Assembly (NCBI GenBank): GCA_964019335.1
Contig: OZ025711.1
Span: 124,001-188,000, forward strand
Length of the DNA: 64,000 nt
Direction of reading: 5' to 3'
Origin: Diplonema japonicum
Taxonomy: Eukaryota > Euglenozoa > Diplonemea > Diplonemida > Diplonemidae
The first letter of the stretch is position 1; every line of letters starts with the position of its first letter. Under the pieces are notes generated by a model. That model did not search any database and had not been told where the DNA came from. It saw only the letters and a list, made by a program, of their open reading frames with translations. Shown one piece after another: positions 59,801 to 64,000 of this stretch. The translations under genes were made by a program, and so were the position numbers.

Positions 59801-62800
59801 GCATCTCGATGAGGGCGTAGTAGCCATTCGGGTGGCGCCCGAAGGACTGCGTCATCGAAGCGGACCCGTCCAGAAGCACCACAATGTCCATGGTGGGGCA
59901 TGCGCCGTAGTGCACGTCAACGCATGTCCCGTCATGCCAGAAGCAGCTCGGGTCGGTCGTGCATTTACAGTGCTCGCCAACGTTTTCACACCTCTTGGTG
60001 TCGCACGCCCCGAAGTCCCAAGCGCAAGCAGGTTCCAGGTCACAAGTAGTCTCGTTGAATTTCGAGCAGTACTTCTCCTTGCACATACCAGGCGAAGTGG
60101 TCGGGTCCCATTCACACTGGCTCTCCGTCGCCGACGAGCACGAGAGCTCGTCCACGTAGCCCACGCATGGCTTCTCTACGCAGGTGTTGCTAGCAGTGTA
60201 GTCGCACCAGAGCTTGTTCTCGGCCGACTCGCAACAAGTCTGGTTCCCAGTAGAGCACGACACGCACCTCTTCGGCTTGCAGACGTCGCCGTTCTTCCCA
60301 GTAGTGTCCCAGACGCAGATATCAGCAAGGTCGTCACAGCCCACCTTCGTGGTCTGCCTTTGGCATGGCTCGGGTGTGCACTCCTTCTCAACAGAGTCCC
60401 ACACGCAACCCTCCGCGTCCAGGAGACACGGCTCTTCATCTTCATGCTGGCACGGCTTCTCCACGCACTTGCTGTCCTTCCACGTGCACTCAGCGTCCCT
60501 TGAGCACTCAGGATCAGCGGTGTAGCTGCAAGGCGGCTTCTTCGTGCAACCCTGAGTCGCCGTCTCGAACGTGCAGTGGTTGTCCACGTCAGCGTCACAG
60601 CTCGTCTTGTCGCAGTGATCGTAGCAGGGTGTCACACTGCAGCTCAGGGTGGTGTCCGACCACACGCAACCGGTGTTGCGGTTACACGTGATCTTCCCGT
60701 CCAGCTGCACACAGGGGACGGTGCTGTTCCCAGTGCCAGAAGAGCCACCGCCAACGGCAGACACGAACTTGCCCCACTTGCTGTTGGGGTCGCACAACCC
60801 GGTCAGCACTTCCTCCGGGATCTCGTCCATGGTGAGACTCATGAAGTGGTCGTCCTCTTTCTCGGAGACAACCGGCTTCAGGGCGGCCTCAGCCGCGTCA
60901 TCCTGAGCACTGTGCGCGTTGAACCTCCTCACAGCGATACCGAAGGTGATCACCTGCAGCTGCTGCAGTTTCGCCCTCACGGTCGTGAGGCGGTCCCCGT
61001 CCATCAGCACCCCGTCTGTGATGATGATGACGATCCTGCGGCGCCCGTCGAGGGGGGAGTCGTTTGTCAGCATGTCGGCAGCCATGTTGAGCCCCTCCTC
61101 AATGAAGGTGAGCTGCGCCATGTAGTTGTCCTCGTGCCACGTGATGTCCGACTCGAGCTGCACGAGGTCCCCACTGAGGCGGCCGCCGCTGCCCACAGCG
61201 GGCGGTGTCCTCTGCGCAGAGTTCACGACACCACCCGTCGCAGGGTTTACGGAGTTTGGTTCCCCACTGAACTGCACCAGCCCGAGTCTCACGCCGCCGG
61301 TGGACGGGGCGGAGTTCGAGCCCACGGAGGAAAGCTCCCCGCTCAGGGGCAAGGTCTTTACCCAGTCGCGGACCATCTCCATCATGGCGTAGAAGCCGTG
61401 CGGGTGGCGCCCGAAGGACTGGCTCATCGACCCTGACCCGTCCAGCACCAAAACCACGTCAAGGGTCGGGCATTTTCCGAACACCTGTTCCTCACAGCGC
61501 GCGCGGCCCCCAGCGGTCGACCAGAAGCAGGCAGCGTCTTGCTGGCACTCGCACTTCCCGGGGATCGTGTGGCAGGTCTTCTCCACGCACACTTGCTCCG
61601 CCCCGTCCCACTTGCAGCCCGTGTCCAGCCCGCAGGTCGTCTCGTTCTCGAACCTTGCACACGGCTTCAGTTGGCAGCTTCCGGGTGCCGCCGTGGTATC
61701 CCAGTGGCACTTCTTGTCGGCATCGCAAGAGCGGTCGTTGATGTACTCCACGCACGGCCTCACTACGCACTTGGAGCCAACCTCTTCCCACTGGCACAAC
61801 ACGTCGGCCTTGCACTCGTCCTTTACGGTATACGGTGTGCACTTTACAGGGGTGCACTTTGAGCTGCTGTTCCACTCGCACCCGTTGGTCGTGCACTTCG
61901 ACTCCGTGTACATCACACACGGCTTCACCCTGCATTCCGAGTTCTTCCATTCACACACGTACTCCGTGTCTGCAATACACCCGTCTTCCGAGGTGTGGTA
62001 ACAAGGCTTCACCTCGCAGCCCGAGGTCGACGCGTTCCACTGGCAACCCGTTTCCGCCGTGCACGTGGTGACGGTGTCCCCTGCACAAACTGCTTTGCGG
62101 TAGCAGGTCTCATCGCTAGAGTCCCACCCGTTCACGCACTCATTCACAACGTCCTGGTTGCAGGTCGTCTCGTTGCAGTGCATCACACACGGCGACGTCC
62201 CGCACGACAGCTGATTCCACGAGCACCCCACATCCTTCATGCAGTTCTTCTTCGTGGTGTAGGCGTTGCACGGCTGGTGTTTCCCCCCGGCCACCCCCAT
62301 CGCGATCGAGGAACCGAAGTCCGTCGCGGGGTCGCACAATTGCGTCAGCGGGCTGCTGCTCGAGGCGAGCTCGTCCATGTCCACGTTCACGAAGTGCTTG
62401 TCGTGCGGGGACGAGGTGATCGGCTTCAGTGCCTCCTCCGCGTCCGTGTCCACCTTCGTGTGCGACGCGAACCTCCTCACCACGATTCCGAACACCTCGG
62501 CACTGACAGAGTCAAGCTTTGCCTTCGCATCCTCCAGGTACGCCTGGTCCTGGAGCTGCCCGTCAGTGATGACGTACACAGCCCTCCTCCTCCCGTCAGT
62601 GGGGGAGCTCGACAGGATGCTGGCCGCCATCTGCAGACCGAGGTTCACATAGGTTCCCTTCTCCATGAAGTTCGCCTCGTGCCAGTCGAGGTCCGCAGAG
62701 AGCTCCGCGAAGTCGCCCGACAGCCTCCCAGCTGCACCGACACCGGCGGGGGTCTTGATCGCAGACCCGGCAATAGGTGTCTTCGTGAGGGGCGCTGTGG

Positions 62801-64000
62801 CAACGCCGCTGAACTGCACGAAAGCGACGCGGATCTTCCTGGAGGTAGGGTCTGTGGTCACGGGGGCCCCCGCCTTCTCCCCGCTCAAGGGCAATCCCCC
62901 TACCCACGCCCTCAGCATCTCCACCATCCCGTAGAAGCCGTGCGGGTGGCGCCCGAAGACTTGGCTCATCGATGCCGACCCGTCGAACACAACCACCAGG
63001 TCCAACGTGGGGCACGTCCCGTACTTCTGGTCCACGCAGGTCTTGTCCCCCGAGAGCCAGAAGCAGCCGGGCTCCTTGTGGCACGCGCACTGCTCCTTAA
63101 GCATCCCGCACTCCTTCTCCTTGCAGATGCTGGTTGCAGTGTCCGTCAGGCACGCGGCGTCTTGGTTGCACTCGTCCTCGTTGCAGATGCTCGTCTCCAT
63201 GTTGCAGTACTTCCTGCAGTACTTCACCTCGCAGGCACCCGGGGCGATCGCCGTGCTCCACTCGCAGCTGTCGTCTGCCATGCAGAGCTTCTCGTTCCCG
63301 TACTGCTTGCACGGGGCGGGCACACATTTGTTGTTGCTGTTCCACACGCACATCCCCGGCTCCGTTGTCTCGCACGCCGCCTGGTTCCCGTAGTTGCATT
63401 TCTTCACCTCGCACTCCACAGCATCCACGTTCCACGCGCACTCCAAGTCCAGGTTGCAACTGTCCATGTTGTCGTACACGCACGGCTTCTTCTTGCAGTC
63501 CTGCTTCACGTTGTCCCACACACACACAGCGGGGTCTGCGAGGCAGCCCTGCTCGTTGTCGTGCTTGCACTCTTTCCCGATGCACACGCTGTTCTTCCAT
63601 TCGCACTCTGCGTCGACAACGCACTCCGCTTGCCCTGGGTACTTGCACACCTCCTCCTTCCCGCAAGAGTTCACCGTTCCGTTCCACTTGCACAGGTTCA
63701 CCGTGTCGGCCGTGCACTTTGCGCTGTCGCAGTGCTCAAGGCACGGCGAGTCCGCGCACGACAGGGTCGCATCGAACCACACGCAGCCGGTATCCTTGTT
63801 GCAAGAATCCTTCATAGAGTGGAGCTGGCAGGGCTGCCTCCCCTCCGCAACCACCCCGACGTACTTGCCCCAAGCCGCATTCGGGTCGCACAACCCGTTC
63901 AGCGAGGTCGCGATCTCGTCCACCTGCACGTTCACGATGTGGCCGGTCTTGGGGTCAGACACCAGGGGTTGCAGAGTCTGCTGCGCCTTCTCGTCGAGGG
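50886..64000 (-). CDS. Giant multi-VWA transmembrane protein (5' end beyond window)
   Basis: An intronless frame of about 4,370 codons, open at the right edge. Reading N to C, it starts with the end of one VWA module (64000-63860). Seven full VWA modules then begin near 63010, 61470, 59900, 58395, 56845, 55320 and 53795, each followed by four to eight C-x-W-D Cys-rich repeats. After the last VWA a longer Cys-rich series leads to a tenascin-like EGF segment (CKPGWSGPECNLC and CDGGWIGADCSLRGC, about 51780-51590). Next come an Ig-like juxtamembrane region and one transmembrane helix (51072-51000, ALILVLWIVIVALIAFLVF). A 38-residue charged tail ends EDKVN, with a TGA stop at 50888-50886. Modules 3 to 5 have altered metal-site motifs. 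It is paralogous to the plus-strand giant gene and probably a cell-surface adhesin. No start codon is visible. Confidence 0.9.
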   Translation of the reverse strand, partial: LDEKAQQTLQPLVSDPKTGHIVNVQVDEIATSLNGLCDPNAAWGKYVGVVAEGRQPCQLHSMKDSCNKDTGCVWFDATLSCADSPCLEHCDSAKCTADTVNLCKWNGTVNSCGKEEVCKYPGQAECVVDAECEWKNSVCIGKECKHDNEQGCLADPAVCVWDNVKQDCKKKPCVYDNMDSCNLDLECAWNVDAVECEVKKCNYGNQAACETTEPGMCVWNSNNKCVPAPCKQYGNEKLCMADDSCEWSTAIAPGACEVKYCRKYCNMETSICNEDECNQDAACLTDTATSICKEKECGMLKEQCACHKEPGCFWLSGDKTCVDQKYGTCPTLDLVVVFDGSASMSQVFGRHPHGFYGMVEMLRAWVGGLPLSGEKAGAPVTTDPTSRKIRVAFVQFSGVATAPLTKTPIAGSAIKTPAGVGAAGRLSGDFAELSADLDWHEANFMEKGTYVNLGLQMAASILSSSPTDGRRRAVYVITDGQLQDQAYLEDAKAKLDSVSAEVFGIVVRRFASHTKVDTDAEEALKPITSSPHDKHFVNVDMDELASSSSPLTQLCDPATDFGSSIAMGVAGGKHQPCNAYTTKKNCMKDVGCSWNQLSCGTSPCVMHCNETTCNQDVVNECVNGWDSSDETCYRKAVCAGDTVTTCTAETGCQWNASTSGCEVKPCYHTSEDGCIADTEYVCEWKNSECRVKPCVMYTESKCTTNGCEWNSSSKCTPVKCTPYTVKDECKADVLCQWEEVGSKCVVRPCVEYINDRSCDADKKCHWDTTAAPGSCQLKPCARFENETTCGLDTGCKWDGAEQVCVEKTCHTIPGKCECQQDAACFWSTAGGRARCEEQVFGKCPTLDVVLVLDGSGSMSQSFGRHPHGFYAMMEMVRDWVKTLPLSGELSSVGSNSAPSTGGVRLGLVQFSGEPNSVNPATGGVVNSAQRTPPAVGSGGRLSGDLVQLESDITWHEDNYMAQLTFIEEGLNMAADMLTNDSPLDGRRRIVIIITDGVLMDGDRLTTVRAKLQQLQVITFGIAVRRFNAHSAQDDAAEAALKPVVSEKEDDHFMSLTMDEIPEEVLTGLCDPNSKWGKFVSAVGGGSSGTGNSTVPCVQLDGKITCNRNTGCVWSDTTLSCSVTPCYDHCDKTSCDADVDNHCTFETATQGCTKKPPCSYTADPECSRDAECTWKDSKCVEKPCQHEDEEPCLLDAEGCVWDSVEKECTPEPCQRQTTKVGCDDLADICVWDTTGKNGDVCKPKRCVSCSTGNQTCCESAENKLWCDYTASNTCVEKPCVGYVDELSCSSATESQCEWDPTTSPGMCKEKYCSKFNETTCDLEPACAWDFGACDTKRCENVGEHCKCTTDPSCFWHDGTCVDVHYGACPTMDIVVLLDGSASMTQSFGRHPNGYYALIEMLKDWVSLLPLAGDLGAAGKDPTKYPSGSARISIVQFSGDKNLAGTNSALVSADGAKGRLSGYVPELRQDLSFQEHNHVAKDTFLNEALDMAVGQLSGPLYPVDGRKKIVLVLLGSPVMDESMLSGPLGKIQAIGAHLVGIVVRRSDSHATLDNDAEASLKPIVTEPTDAHFKNIAIDNLKEEVFDKWCNPSTAWGSWLVDLKTTDSHLPCSFHSSSPECNRDSGCAWNDGLVACTVTPCLQYCSKNLCEDLSDPANRCQFNVTGDSTCTKEKICAYVDEQGCMADYECMWTNDRCEPTPCQHHTEPACVSDLVGCEWTSDKCTVKKCLHTTSVDCIDDEECDWDPTSSVCGPKVCTYTAEKECTDDMKCDWKATKCEKKRCAEHLEEGSCISEAGCEWEVNASPSYCKETYCSRWTDEAGCNSDAACDWDGSTCVPSTCMRNNGKPCDCAADPSCFWVESRKSCVEAAFGACPPLDIVVMFDGTDSMQGGFGRHPNGFDALMEMLKDWVRSLPLNGDSYIVPKTSAKTAGTRVAFVQIGPSVQPMLVTSPTNPATPSAAGLLSGDLNQLLGDLAFHSANMLGGNGRFMEKAATHAETVLSSQSPTTRKQVVLMLTSGKVSDEDKLKLAMATLDPTVQVFGATVRRLSTRTTEDNAAANQMKALVSVTHAEHFLDLEIDELNEKVLSALCDRTKTFGAAMLKDMTPASGANQPCSTYSVVGNCRADTGCVWSESLLQCTAHPCRSHGCDQTACTADTACEWTQEGSCFKKPPTCPGQQTQPTCDAVTENGGCAWVMVDVNVYRCVEKPCVGHHAEDSCITDPNVCEWNSKTSECTKKECTYSTEQECVAAPEVCEWSVDHCKKKRCTAMDETTCVVDDACEWDTVCKFKKCRQHDDEQTCDHDKDCHWDVSESPSKCDVKVCLKYTSEGACETDPELRCSWDVANNKCADKDCSEITTPCPCNKDLGCYWDTSFNVNGGACVSGSFGGCPLMDVVVLVDGTTSMKSAFGRHGSGYQAVMEFLRDWAKTLPLSGDTGKIAASVKVGGGVRLGVVQFAAQGRATKTGPTVGSGGHVTGMLSELEADLDYQEAKMIDTSDAYIAGALQLAQAMFTRPDRKKVLIVISDSIIMDAGRAEANAAVSSLFGAGVKVFGVLLRPAAAFPSTAGDARDAMLNVLSNVRDEHFLDAQIEDLKTILDTLCDPSQQFGRLIASAEGGAGALKPKQPCPMYFEKNVCNKDAACRWSASLLVCSDSACVRHCDEDVCKADSSNLCEWDATEKICYKKPICDHPISECAADPGCEWKATSSVCVEKECQHQAESGCLSDPVGCIWDSQKDHCLPRPCTYTVKEACNLDPTCTWDAAVVGTQAWVSCVEEPCTTTNPTECLKDNRRCQWEANKCTTKPCVQHLDEKTCDHDEACHWDVSESPTICSEKYCRKMKSEGLCNDDTKCAWSSSDNLCKEVVCSDLADQCACNEREFCTWDKQSTVCKNVDFGGCPSMDVAVVFDGSGSMSQSFGRHPHGFYAMIESLRDWFKTLPLTNEPAGTATAPAPGVRVGLIQFSPSNGALKTPPGTGTGGRFSGNLAELQVDLDWHETNYAMQQTYISEALNYAGLMFQSAAASGRARILLILTDGKIHDASQLSAARAVLDGQGVQTFGVVLRRFSQHTQTDIDAEQVLSTIVSEPREDHYMNIPLDDFSNTVLKDFCNPNSKFGEIILAYQGATGAGHVPCGSYNEAATCWKDGLCVWNDVDVACQWSSCHKHCSQAICEANKDEQDKACAWADGGCGRTVECTQTTENACRAAECFWSTTATCVVMPCTATSEDGCVADPHGCEWDDVTSICKIKECNDKTQMPCDVKTNCQWDGAIDQCVEKPCVPYTMQTECEKHSFDCKWEGGVCTVVNGCVAQTNEKECNTDVSGDCEWKTAHSPAHCGVKVCRKYGTEADCEAADKGATDGCAWDKTKMKCDEGVLLCKGETAPCSCGQTPGCMWDAKTLKCAASMFANCPAVDLVVAIDGSLSMGERFGRHPHGFFAVTEMVLDLAKTLPLSGEAAGVASDASLASGFRVGMVQFSARGEAMKAPAGTGTEGRLSGVLAEVDADVHWHEDQFTSHATDASFLTQAMEMAAKMFDASPADRKKVLLVVADGDIPDAEASSMVTVSGLLEQQKVQVFAVHVRLYSTSSTQDEKDTAKMEAFVTSPSNSHVQDVMMEELEEVLTNLCNENSTFGYFLSKHGESVHKSSCSEWTMPAGCEADSSCMWSMVKSACAASPCVQHCAQAACEADVANMCGWDGASCSRKVCAYTVKDSCDTVQGCRWATGVTGVEECKPEVGCPAKFTEDMCVADTNCKWDSSDNECKERHGCVVYTSLPECNADGECAWNTATSQCEDKTGCAVHIAEKTCTPDDECRWDTVEKVCVEKNCAYYTDAAACEAPEAGGACKWNTTDGKCVEVDGCASYNAEAASAQANCNDDVACQWKDNTCVDKSGCAKYLVEVICDRNTDASGAQCAWNGTTCEQAKGCARHTSSVMCFGNPGEDCDWFTGDDMGTGGEAVCAEECLVRTSEPVCTKQAGCGWVDNKCVKLGCAVHTLEQPCDSDSRIGGCAWLPDESKCVPKNPGACIIRDSKDSCVAGTGSEKNKCKWVEAKDAEAAPGQKSGECIVNPNHGKCGTDNKGCCKCKPGWSGPECNLCGFDESSDRETCTLCSREGTCSNHGKCGEDNLCVCDGGWIGADCSLRGCADAAPYWYTAYPNQPLKDQKFSLIIHGCFNASSTKDRVVRVVNATTGDPVEDCKLAQCTETETNKALMIGAGSCMKSVQQNMSLVEPVSEMELLVDMKATFEAAKSENEYTVCWFDGTSFKPLVTHDRDGNRKDTIKVTAEPDADTGLITEKGGNGGGGEECCEGLKLGEACLPAALILVLWIVIVALIAFLVFALIKSQKQKGELDDKSNNKKFDDFEMEDGNRTMLRDEDKVN

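Overview
The window looks like nuclear DNA of a diplonemid (Euglenozoa), probably Diplonema or a close relative. Two independent clues support this. A gene for a paraflagellar-rod protein, a euglenozoan hallmark, lies on the minus strand at 5043-6884. A 37-nt sequence at 44341-44377 (minus strand), running CCAACGATTC...CTGTACTTTATTG, matches the diplonemid spliced leader as I remember it. Coding DNA is GC-rich. Intergenic DNA is packed with A/T and G/C homopolymer runs. The conventional genes carry 31-60 nt introns, nearly all starting GTATGC and all in phase 0.

Layout. (1) 1-14.8 kb is a minus-strand gene cluster. It holds the N-terminal part of a His/Gln-rich protein, mitochondrial ATP synthase beta (4 exons), a paraflagellar rod protein (3 exons), a long gene-free low-complexity tract, a six-kelch-repeat protein (2 exons) and a possible last exon of an unrecognised gene. 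(2) 14.8-22.8 kb is a gene-free repeat region built from at least 16 copies of a dispersed repeat unit, including a large duplicated block. (3) 22,815-41,728 (+) is a giant intronless gene that runs into a 200-N gap. (4) 41.9-48 kb is a mobile-element-like region. It has a GGGTTTGC/GGGTTTTGC minisatellite, a frameshifted AlkB-type dioxygenase gene, the genomic spliced-leader sequence, a truncated second copy of the AlkB-gene 5' half, and ORF fragments next to G-runs. (5) 48,224-49,627 (-) encodes a membrane-anchored GH18 chitinase-like protein. (6) 50,886-64,000 (-) is a second giant intronless gene, cut at its 5' end by the window edge.

The centrepiece is the two giant convergent genes. They encode related extracellular proteins built from von Willebrand factor A (VWA) modules alternating with Cys-rich stretches whose repeats contain C-x-W-D. 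The plus-strand protein has a signal peptide, a beta-sandwich domain, a C-type lectin domain with the EPN/WND calcium-sugar motifs, seven VWA modules and 32 EGF-like modules. The minus-strand protein has seven full VWA modules plus part of another, a tenascin-like EGF segment, one transmembrane helix and a 38-residue acidic/basic tail. I infer a pair of giant surface adhesins analogous in layout to integrins or apicomplexan VWA adhesins. I know of no described family with this exact architecture, but no database search was possible.
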